Shown: piece by piece, positions 8,363 through 15,093 of the stretch
Numbering within the stretch: position 1 is the first letter of the stretch
Layout: each line of letters starts with the position of its first letter
Source: an uncultured Alphaproteobacteria bacterium
Lineage (GTDB): Bacteria; Pseudomonadota; Alphaproteobacteria; RF32; CAG-239
Reading direction: 5' to 3'
Length of the DNA: 64,000 nucleotides
Assembly: GCA_944390885.1 (NCBI GenBank)
Contig: CALXRP010000002.1
Span: 62,001-126,000 of the forward strand
Made by a program: the position numbers and the translations under genes
Notes under the pieces: generated by a model
What the model saw: the letters and a program-made list of their open reading frames with translations, nothing else
What the model was told of the DNA's origin: nothing
Databases searched by the model: none

Positions 8363-9908
8363 TTTTCTTAATCTCCACTGTTCTAAAACGATAAGCCTTC
8401 AATTTATCTGACCAATAAGTCGGGCTCATTCCCGCCTTCAATTTAAGCTGCGTTAAAAACTCTTTCTTATCGGGAAATTCCTGCCACATTGATGGCAAAA
8501 ACACCCCTTGACGATTACCGTCACGCAGAACAATCCCGTCAATACCGGGTTTCATAACGGCAAGCAGATCTTTTTCATTTTTAAAATTCAGACGTTCATA
8601 ATCTGTTAAAAATGTAATTCCAATCTCCAATGCATTCTGTTCTTCTGGTTTAACACCGTCAAAGCGCACATCTTCCGAAGCTGCCGCCCGAACATGCTGC
8701 GCCACCTCAAGAGCCACAGCCTGTTTGGCGCGCAGACTTCCGGATTCCCCCCTCATTGTACCATGATTATAAAGTGTCACAAACACGGCGGCTTTATCAA
8801 ACATCTTTTCCGGATACTCACTGCGTGAAGGTTTGTATTTTTTATGATTATGCAGCCACTCCGCCAAACTTCTATCAGCTATTTCCAGTAACGCAGCACC
8901 ATATTTCTCCGCATAAAGACTGATACTCTGAGCCTCCAATTCAATAAGTGTCGGAAGCTCGTCTTTTTCCTCTTCTTTCTTCTCGCTGAGCCAATTATCA
9001 TATTTCCAGGCTGCTCTGATTTCATCTTCCAACCCGTCATTGGCATAACCGTCAATCAATTGGGAAGCCATCCGCATTTCCTTGGCATAATGCAAAGCTG
9101 TTTCAATACCGGCATCACCGCAAGGCTGATCACTGGCGGCCGGCAGCCCTTCAAAACGCTTTTCGTTAATATTCTTTTTTTGTCGGTCATAATAAGTCGA
9201 TAAATCGGCAAAGAAAATCAAAAGTGTTTCATCGTCATACAAATATTGCCCCAGTCCGGCTTCCAGTTCATTCGGCGTCACACTGCCGTAAATAACCGGA
9301 ACGACTGTAAAATGCGGATTAATTTTTTGCAAAAAGGGCAGATGCTTCTTCCAATATTCCCGTCCGGAAAAGGCGGCTTTTCCCGTTTTCCAACCGTTAG
9401 AAAGCATCCCTTGAGCTATATTTTCATTAACCGTAAAACGACCTCCGGAAAATTCTGCCGTTTCAAAAGGAGGCAGCCAAATCCCGGCCGTTTTTTCATC
9501 ACAAGCAGGAATCAGCATAATCACATTTTTAAATTTCTTCCCCGATTGGGCAAGCTCCCAATAAGCTTTTGCCGTAACAGCCGCCGAATATTTATACCCT
9601 TCCTGCGGCACAATCAAAATTTTCGGAAACTTATTCTGTCTTTTATATCCGGAACCAAAATAGTAACCGGTATCCTGTCCCGCCTCCTGTGCTTTTTCCA
9701 AATAAAACCAACTGGCAACTGCCGGAAGCTCATATTTCTCAAGCTCATCATACTGCGGCACATAATTATTCACTTTCTCGGCATTAGACGACAAATGGGC
9801 ATATAAAAAATCATAATTCAACCACAAGAGCGCTGCCGCGGCAACACTCCAAAAAATATAATAGAATGCCCCGTGTTTTTTTACGTCTTCGTCATTGTCA
9901 ATATTCAT
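8352..9908 (-). CDS. Membrane-anchored Memo-AMMECR1 fusion with degenerate signature motifs
   Basis: A 518-residue protein. Residues about 15-35 (FYYIFWSVAAAALLWLNY) form one N-terminal membrane anchor. Residues about 90-290 resemble Memo: ILIVPQEGYKYSAAVTAKAY corresponds to the PHAGYxYSG strand, HLPFLQKINPHFTVVPVIYG to the central strands, and FFADLSTYY and PCGDAGI to the ligand loops. Residues about 340-512 resemble AMMECR1: FVTLYNHGTMRGESGSL, RFDGVKPEE, IDGIVLRDGNRQGVFLP and FLTQLKLKAG. Such domains occur together in the AmmeMemoRadiSam group. Here Memo histidines are replaced (PHAG is PQEG, SHY is STYY) and the AMMECR1 LRGCIG cysteine is Glu. No radical SAM partner gene is in the window. 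The start at 9908 has only a weak Shine-Dalgarno. Confidence 0.8.
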   Translation of the reverse strand: MNIDNDEDVKKHGAFYYIFWSVAAAALLWLNYDFLYAHLSSNAEKVNNYVPQYDELEKYELPAVASWFYLEKAQEAGQDTGYYFGSGYKRQNKFPKILIVPQEGYKYSAAVTAKAYWELAQSGKKFKNVIMLIPACDEKTAGIWLPPFETAEFSGGRFTVNENIAQGMLSNGWKTGKAAFSGREYWKKHLPFLQKINPHFTVVPVIYGSVTPNELEAGLGQYLYDDETLLIFFADLSTYYDRQKKNINEKRFEGLPAASDQPCGDAGIETALHYAKEMRMASQLIDGYANDGLEDEIRAAWKYDNWLSEKKEEEKDELPTLIELEAQSISLYAEKYGAALLEIADRSLAEWLHNHKKYKPSRSEYPEKMFDKAAVFVTLYNHGTMRGESGSLRAKQAVALEVAQHVRAAASEDVRFDGVKPEEQNALEIGITFLTDYERLNFKNEKDLLAVMKPGIDGIVLRDGNRQGVFLPSMWQEFPDKKEFLTQLKLKAGMSPTYWSDKLKAYRFRTVEIKKNGN

Positions 9909-9974
9909 CTGCGCAAATTTCCCGCCATAAACTCATCTTGCCGGATATTAAAGCATATCGGGCTTAAAATTTTG

Positions 9975-10667
9975 CTAATTTTTACCAGTCAAAGCCGCAT
10001 AAAAGTGCATAAAATCATCAAAATATCTGATTTCGTCCGGATACAAGGTTTCCGTCTGCCAAATGTCTTCACCAATTCTGACCGGCAGAGCATGAGCAGC
10101 CCGGGCACAATCGCTGTCTTGCGGACTATCACCAACCATCCAAACCAACTCAGGAGAAATCTCCTGCGGAGCAAGATATCCGTCAAGAACATAATAAAGA
10201 TGTTCCGGATAAGGCTTGTCATGCTTTGCTTCATGTCCGCACACAACCTTTTCAAACATCTTCGGCTCAAACAAAAGCGGTAATTCATAATCCAGCAACC
10301 GACGGTCTTTGTTGCTCATAATCATAAGCTTAACCTGCCGGGACAACAGATAATCCAACACCTCCCGCACCCCGTCAAAAGTCGAAATCATCCCGGCAAC
10401 GTTTTGCAAATAAACTTCGGCATAACGGGCATAAATTTCTTCTGCCCGGACACCGAAAAAATTGGGAAAATTATCCCGAAAAGAAAGGCTGTTGTCTCTT
10501 TTCTTACAAACTTCTTCCCAACAGGGCAGTCCTTTTTCCGCCAGCACCTGCCGAATGGCATAAAGCAGCACGGGACGGCTTTGGGCCAGCGTATTATCCC
10601 AGTCAAAAACCACAAAACGAACTTTTCCGAGTGGCAGCGGTTTATTTCTCATCTCAAAAATTTCCAT
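9975..10667 (-). CDS. HAD-family hydrolase, phosphoglycolate-phosphatase-like
   Basis: A 230-residue HAD phosphatase. Motif I is VFDWDNTL (nucleophile and acid/base aspartates), motif II is in MIMSNKDRRLL, the lysine is in GHEAKHDKPYPEH, and motif IV is WMVGDSPQDSDCARAA. The alpha-helical cap lies between motifs I and II, about residues 35-105, as in the Gph/PGMB-like C1 cap group. The substrate is probably a small phosphorylated metabolite. The start is uncertain: ATG at 10667 has only AGAGAA before it, and a second ATG at 10652 is possible. It stands between serS and the Memo-AMMECR1 gene on the same strand. Confidence 0.85.
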   Translation of the reverse strand: MEIFEMRNKPLPLGKVRFVVFDWDNTLAQSRPVLLYAIRQVLAEKGLPCWEEVCKKRDNSLSFRDNFPNFFGVRAEEIYARYAEVYLQNVAGMISTFDGVREVLDYLLSRQVKLMIMSNKDRRLLDYELPLLFEPKMFEKVVCGHEAKHDKPYPEHLYYVLDGYLAPQEISPELVWMVGDSPQDSDCARAAHALPVRIGEDIWQTETLYPDEIRYFDDFMHFYAALTGKN

Positions 10668-10720
10668 ATACTATTTCTCTTTCAGAGGTAATTGGCCTTT
10701 ACATTTTTTCAAGATAGCAA

Positions 10721-10742
10721 TAATGCCCGTTTCCGGGCATTA
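10721..10742 (-). terminator. Hairpin downstream of serS
   Basis: TAATGCCCG and CGGGCATTA form a 9-base stem with a 4-base loop, 22 bases after the serS stop. The T-tract after it is poor on the minus strand, so termination may be partial. Confidence 0.5.
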
Positions 10743-10764
10743 TCAAAAAAAGCACAACAAAAGT

Positions 10765-12045
10765 TTATCTCTTCTTCATCACTTTCATTCCGCCCATATA
10801 AGGCTGCAATTTTGCCGGAATATTGACCGAACCGTCGGCATTCTGATGATTTTCCAGCAGCGGAACCAAAATACGCGGCGTGGCAACACCGGTATTGTTC
10901 AGTGTATGCACAAACTTGACCTTACCGTCGGCATTGTCGCGATAACGCAAATTCGTCCGGCGGGCTTGCCAGTCGGTAATATTCGAACAGCTGTGTGTTT
11001 CACGATAGCAATTTTGCGTCGGAACCCAGGCCTCCAAATCATATTGGCGATACTTCGGCGCCCCCATATCCCCGGTGCAAACCTCAAGAACCTGATACGG
11101 CAGTTCCAAATCCTGCAAAACCTCTTCCGAAATGGCCAGCAGCTTCTGGTGCCATTTTTCGCTCTCGTTAATATCGTTTTTACAAATAACAAACTGCTCG
11201 GTCTTCATAAACTGGTGAACTCTGGTCAGCCCGCGGGTATCTTTTCCGGCAGCCCCGGCCTCGCGACGGAAACAGGGAGAAAAGCCGGCATACAAAATCG
11301 GCAGCTCGTTTTCAGTCAAAATCTCATCCGCCCGCAGCGAGTTCAAAATCAACTCGGCCGTTCCGGACAAATAAATATCATCTGCCGGCATATAATAAAT
11401 CTCATCACGCGAAAAAGGCAGATAACCTTGCCCGTAAAGCGGACGCTCTTTGGAAATCGAAGGAACGGTAATAACGGTAAAACCATTGGCCGAAAGTTTG
11501 TCAAGAACCATCATATGAATTGCCAGTTCCATCTTAGCCAAATCGTTCTTAATCGCATAAGTGCGCGCACCGGAAACTTTTGCGATTCGCTCCATCTCGC
11601 TCCAGTCGTTAAGCTCCATCAGCTCAACATGGTCACGAGGCTTAAAGTCAAACTTTCTCGGTTCACCGACTTTACGGCGGACGACATTGCCTGAATCATC
11701 CGGGCCGACCGGGCTTTGCGGACTCGGCATATTCGGCATTCTGAGCATAATCTCGTCAAATTTGGCTTTAACGGTATCAAGCTCTTCCAACTCTTTTTTA
11801 AGCTCATCACCAATCTCGCGACTTCTGGCAATAATAGCCGGACGCTCTTCGGCTGATGCGGATTTAATGGCATTACTGAGTTTGTTTTTCTCTTCTGATT
11901 TTGCCTGAGAAGATGTCTTGAGCTTGTTCATCTCAAGATACAGCTTTTCCAGCTCGTCCAGGCTGATGGTCTTGCCATAGCCCTTTTTATCAAGCCCCTC
12001 CTGAATAAGCGGCTTGTTCTCAATAATGTATTTTATATCCAACAT
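10765..12045 (-). CDS. serS: Seryl-tRNA synthetase
   Basis: A 426-residue class II synthetase charging tRNA-Ser. Residues 1-110 form the antiparallel coiled-coil tRNA-binding arm (LDELEKLYLEMNKLKTSSQA, EEKNKLSNAIKSASAEERP). The catalytic domain shows motif 2 in SPCFRREAGAAGKDTRGLTR, FMKTEQFVICK, and motif 3 in LNNTGVATPRILVPLLENHQ. Length is normal. It starts MLDIKYIIENKP, as in many alphaproteobacteria. It is divergent from trpS across a 97-base spacer, so two aminoacyl-tRNA synthetases share one control region. Confidence 0.97.
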   Translation of the reverse strand: MLDIKYIIENKPLIQEGLDKKGYGKTISLDELEKLYLEMNKLKTSSQAKSEEKNKLSNAIKSASAEERPAIIARSREIGDELKKELEELDTVKAKFDEIMLRMPNMPSPQSPVGPDDSGNVVRRKVGEPRKFDFKPRDHVELMELNDWSEMERIAKVSGARTYAIKNDLAKMELAIHMMVLDKLSANGFTVITVPSISKERPLYGQGYLPFSRDEIYYMPADDIYLSGTAELILNSLRADEILTENELPILYAGFSPCFRREAGAAGKDTRGLTRVHQFMKTEQFVICKNDINESEKWHQKLLAISEEVLQDLELPYQVLEVCTGDMGAPKYRQYDLEAWVPTQNCYRETHSCSNITDWQARRTNLRYRDNADGKVKFVHTLNNTGVATPRILVPLLENHQNADGSVNIPAKLQPYMGGMKVMKKR

Positions 12046-12069
12046 CTTTAAAACGTCCTAATTTTTTAA

Positions 12070-12098
12070 TTGATTTTATCCGTGTGGTAGAGTATCAA
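12070..12098 (+). promoter_or_regulatory. trpS: Possible trpS promoter
   Basis: TTGATT, a 17-base spacer and TATCAA stand 44 bases before the trpS ATG. Both boxes deviate from consensus, so this is tentative. Confidence 0.35.
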
Positions 12099-12142
12099 TT
12101 TTACAAATAAATACAACATAAAAATTCAGGATATATACGAAA

Positions 12143-13159
12143 ATGTTTGAAAACAAAACGATTCTCACCGGCGTCAAACCGACCGGAACCCCTCACCTCG
12201 GCAATTATGTCGGCGCCATCCGCCCGGCCATCCGCCTTGGGCATGAAGCTTTGGCCCATGGTGGCCGGCATTATATGTTTATTGCCGACTATCACGCTAT
12301 CAATGCCGAAAAAGACCCGGAAGTCTTAAACCAGAAGATTAAAGAGATTGCGTGCATTTACCTGGCCGGCGGACTCGATCCGTCAAAATCGGTCTTTTAC
12401 CGCCAGTCCGACATTCCGGAAATCCACGAAATCACCACGATTTTATATGCCTACACGCCCAAAGGGCTGATGAACAAATCCCACGCCTACAAAGCCAGCG
12501 TTGATAAGAACCGCGAAGCCGGCAAGCCGGACGATGACGGGATAAATATGGGACTGTACACCTACCCGACCCTTATGGCTGCTGACATTTTGACGTTCAA
12601 CACCGATATTGTGCCGGTCGGACGCGATCAGGTTCAACATGTTGAGATCGCTCGCGACATTGCCGGCGCATTCAATGCCCACTACCAAAAAGAGCTTCTA
12701 AAACTTCCAACCTATTATCTGGAAGAAAACGTTGCCGTTGTTCCGGGCATTGACGGACGCAAGATGAGCAAATCTTATGGCAATGTTATTCCGGTTTTTG
12801 CTGACGATTCGGTAATAAAAAAAGCCGTATTTTCGGTCAAAACGGATTCCCGCCCGATGGAAGAACCCAAAAACCCGGATGAAATCTTGGTTTATGAAAT
12901 TTACAAATCTGTCGCTGCCCCGGAAAAAGCTAAAGAAATGGCCGACGGGCTTTCTCAGGGCAAACTCGGCTACGGACATATCAAAAATATGTTGTTGGAT
13001 GCCATCTTGTCCGAAATCAAAGATGCGCGCGAAAAATACAACTACTATATGGCACATTACAATGAAGTCGAAGAAATGCTGGCTGCCGGCGCCGCCAAAG
13101 CCCGGCCGACTGCACAGGAAACACTAAAACGCCTGAAAGATACCGTCTTCGGACGTTAA
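12143..13159 (+). CDS. trpS: Tryptophanyl-tRNA synthetase
   Basis: A 338-residue class I synthetase charging tRNA-Trp. The HIGH-like motif lies in TGVKPTGTPHLGNYVGAIRP near the N-terminus, the tryptophan/ATP pocket in PVGRDQVQHVEIARDIA, and the second signature is GRKMSKSYGN. Length fits bacterial TrpS. The ATG at 12143 is followed at once by the conserved FENKTILTGV; the Shine-Dalgarno is weak (ATATACGAAA). It is divergent from serS and followed by a long repeat field. Confidence 0.97.
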   Translation: MFENKTILTGVKPTGTPHLGNYVGAIRPAIRLGHEALAHGGRHYMFIADYHAINAEKDPEVLNQKIKEIACIYLAGGLDPSKSVFYRQSDIPEIHEITTILYAYTPKGLMNKSHAYKASVDKNREAGKPDDDGINMGLYTYPTLMAADILTFNTDIVPVGRDQVQHVEIARDIAGAFNAHYQKELLKLPTYYLEENVAVVPGIDGRKMSKSYGNVIPVFADDSVIKKAVFSVKTDSRPMEEPKNPDEILVYEIYKSVAAPEKAKEMADGLSQGKLGYGHIKNMLLDAILSEIKDAREKYNYYMAHYNEVEEMLAAGAAKARPTAQETLKRLKDTVFGR

Positions 13160-13197
13160 AATTTCCTCCGCACTTATCTTCATTGTGTTTTTTTATT

Positions 13198-13768
13198 GTC
13201 ATCCCCGGGCTTCGACCCGGGGATCCACCCTTCAAAGCACAATCTCGACCATAAAAAACAACGGAGCAACGCGGCCTCTGTGGTACAATGTTGTCAACCT
13301 GCCACGCGCCTGCCGTGCAGGTCATCCCCGGGCACTTTATTTTTTTATCGTCATCCCCGGGCACTTTATTTTTTTATCGTCATCCCCGGGCTATGTTTTT
13401 TTATTGTCATCCCCGGGCTTCGACCCGGGGATCCACCCTTCAAAGCACAATCTTGACCATGGAAAACAATGGAGCAACGCGGCCTCTGTGGTACAATGTT
13501 GTCAACCTGCCGCGCGCCTGCCGTGCAGGTCATCCCCAGCGTCTTTTCTTTTTCTAGTCATCCCCGGGCTGCAACCCGGGGATCCACCCTTCAAAGCACA
13601 ATCTTGACCATGGAAAACAATGGAGCAACGCGGCCTCTGTGGTACAATGTTGTCAACCTGCCGCGCGCCTGCCGTGCAGGTCATCCCCGGGCACTTTATT
13701 TTTTTATCGTCATCCCCGGGCTGCGACCCGGGGATCCACATTTCAAAGCACAATCTTTCATCCGGCAC
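13198..13768. repeat. Tandem composite palindromic repeats (four copies)
   Basis: A block opening GTCATCCCCGGGCTTCGACC (in full a 9-base palindrome ATCCCCGGG / CCCGGGGAT with a 6-base loop, then TCCACCCTTCAAAGCACAATC) starts at 13198, 13406, 13557 and 13709. Copies 1-3 continue with about 85 near-identical bases including GGAGCAACGCGGCCTCTGTG and CCTGCCGTGCAGGTCATCCC. The spacing is about 208, 151 and 152 bases. Short half-units reading GTCATCCCCGGGCACTTTAT are interspersed at 13321, 13350 and 13680. Loop bases vary (CTTCGA, CTGCAA, CTGCGA) while arms are kept. Open frames across it are by-products of the repetition. It resembles palindromic intergenic repeats common in alphaproteobacterial genomes. 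Confidence 0.9.
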
Positions 13769-13832
13769 AACTAGGTGCCCTTTGCGAATGGCTTAGGTTT
13801 TGGAGCCAAACCCGAAATTGAAACACATATTC

Positions 13833-13854
13833 CCCCCTCTTTGCTAAGAGGGGG
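13833..13854 (+). repeat. GC-rich hairpin after the repeat block
   Basis: CCCCCTCTT pairs with AAGAGGGGG around the loop TGCT, followed by CCGGGGGAG. It could terminate or insulate trpS transcription, but there is no T-tract; it may be another repeat family. Confidence 0.5.
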
Positions 13855-13889
13855 CCGGGGGAGTTAGAAACGCCCTTTAACGAGTACTT

Positions 13890-13988
13890 CTTAGTCTTTG
13901 TGAAAAAGAAGAAATTAAAAACACTATATGCCTTCTTGCCGTCTTAGCCTTGTGCTTAGACGGCCTGAACTTTTTCACGAAGACTTAG
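13890..13988. repeat. Nested inverted repeat of about 100 bases
   Basis: Outer arms CTTAGTCTTTGTGAAAAAG (13890-13908) and CTTTTTCACGAAGACTTAG (13970-13988) match at 17 of 19 positions in inverted orientation. Inside, GCCGTCT (13938-13944) and AGACGGC (13958-13964) form a second hairpin. No coding sequence is present. The remaining bases from 13990 to 14120 hold no recognisable gene. It looks like a non-autonomous small element or a large structured spacer. Confidence 0.55.
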
Positions 13989-14122
13989 AAAACGAGTTCA
14001 GGGCTAGCTTTTTGCTTTTGTGGCTGCCGGCCTCCGGCCTTTTGTAGCATGACAAAAGTAGCGAAAAGAAATATTTCAGTAAAAAAAACAAGAAAATAGA
14101 AAAATCCCCCGGAGGATATGAA

Positions 14123-14146
14123 AAAGGGGGAACAAGTTCCCCCTTT
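14123..14146 (-). terminator. Terminator after the 271-residue secreted protein gene
   Basis: On the minus strand AAGGGGGAAC and GTTCCCCCTT form a 10-base stem followed by TTT, two bases past the stop codon. Confidence 0.85.
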
Positions 14147-14147
14147 A

Positions 14148-14963
14148 TTATTTTCCAAAATTAAGATTAACTTTGTTCCAACCACTGGTCTTTTTATCTT
14201 CTTCCTGAGTTTTTCCTTCTTCCCAACCGCGGATTGGCTCTTTCCGTTTATTAACCAAAGCTTTTTGTTCTTCGTTTTGTATCACACCAACCGGCAAAAG
14301 TTGGCTCAACAGCGCCGGAGAAATAAACTCCTGATGTTTTTTCAACATCGGATTAACAATACTGTCTACTTTATCGGCAGAAGGTTTCAGATTAAACGTT
14401 TTGATCACACCGCCATAAAAAACAGAAAAAGAATGACATGGCGAAGACAAAAGCACATCGGTATTATCCACGCCGCGCACAAAACGCAGCATAATCTTCG
14501 GCTGAATAATACAATTTTCAGTCTTTGCAAACTCAACGTTAGCCGGCGTCTTAAAAAAACTGTCAATAATATCTTTTTGTTGCTCTTTGCTCAAAATGCC
14601 GCAAAATCCTTTCAGCGCCATTCCATCCAGATTGTACCCCGAATAAGTGCTGCTTCGGGTTGCCACTTCATAACAAAAAACCTGCTCGGCATCAATGATA
14701 TTCGTCAAAGCCGGCTGGCTGATTCCTTCCACGATCTGCGGCAAAACCTCACCTTGTACCGTATTTTGCAAAACGGCCGGTTCGGCACTATTTTTTTCGC
14801 CGTCCCGACGCCAGGCGTCTTTATCTCCCTGAAAAGATTGCACACCTTCAGGTTCCAGCCCGGACAGCTCATCCGCTAACCCGCCGGAAAAAGCATCGGC
14901 AGCCTGCGCCTGTTGAACAAAACACAACATACCGGCAATCATCAGCACAAACAATCTGCTCAT
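14148..14963 (-). CDS. Exported protein of unknown family near the prepilin genes
   Basis: A 271-residue protein. The ATG at 14963 is chosen because GGAGGGGTTGAAG precedes it and the product then begins with a clean signal peptide (MSRLFVLMIAGMLCFVQQAQ, cleaved near AQAAD). Upstream in-frame codons would run into the terminator of the pilin gene. The mature protein has four cysteines, in VFCYEVATR, LKGFCGIL, ENCIIQPKIMLRF and SSPCHSFSVFYGG, suggesting two disulphides in one periplasmic domain (about residues 85-215). The C-terminus is charged. I do not recognise the family. It lies behind the PilV/PilM-like genes but after a terminator, so a link to the pilus is inference. Confidence 0.7.
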   Translation of the reverse strand: MSRLFVLMIAGMLCFVQQAQAADAFSGGLADELSGLEPEGVQSFQGDKDAWRRDGEKNSAEPAVLQNTVQGEVLPQIVEGISQPALTNIIDAEQVFCYEVATRSSTYSGYNLDGMALKGFCGILSKEQQKDIIDSFFKTPANVEFAKTENCIIQPKIMLRFVRGVDNTDVLLSSPCHSFSVFYGGVIKTFNLKPSADKVDSIVNPMLKKHQEFISPALLSQLLPVGVIQNEEQKALVNKRKEPIRGWEEGKTQEEDKKTSGWNKVNLNFGK

Positions 14964-15058
14964 CTTCAACCCCTCCAATGATTTCGCCTTATATAACTTA
15001 ATCAGTATAAAACAAAATTCCATCCAAAATCTTAACATACCTAAAAATACCCAAAAAA

Positions 15059-15083
15059 AAGCCTCTGCATTTCTGCAAAGGCC
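15059..15083 (-). terminator. Terminator after the PilV-like gene
   Basis: On the minus strand GCCTTTGCA and TGCAGAGGC pair around a short loop, followed by eight T residues. Confidence 0.85.
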
Positions 15084-15093
15084 TTTTACCGCT

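Noticed and set aside
13198-13768. CRISPR array
   Set aside because: Repeats are long and composite, spacing differs (208, 151, 152), the between-repeat sequence is itself repeated, and no cas genes are present.
13185-13821. Several 60-140 codon ORFs across the repeats
   Set aside because: They are translations of the repeated palindromic unit in different frames, with no start signals or conserved protein character.
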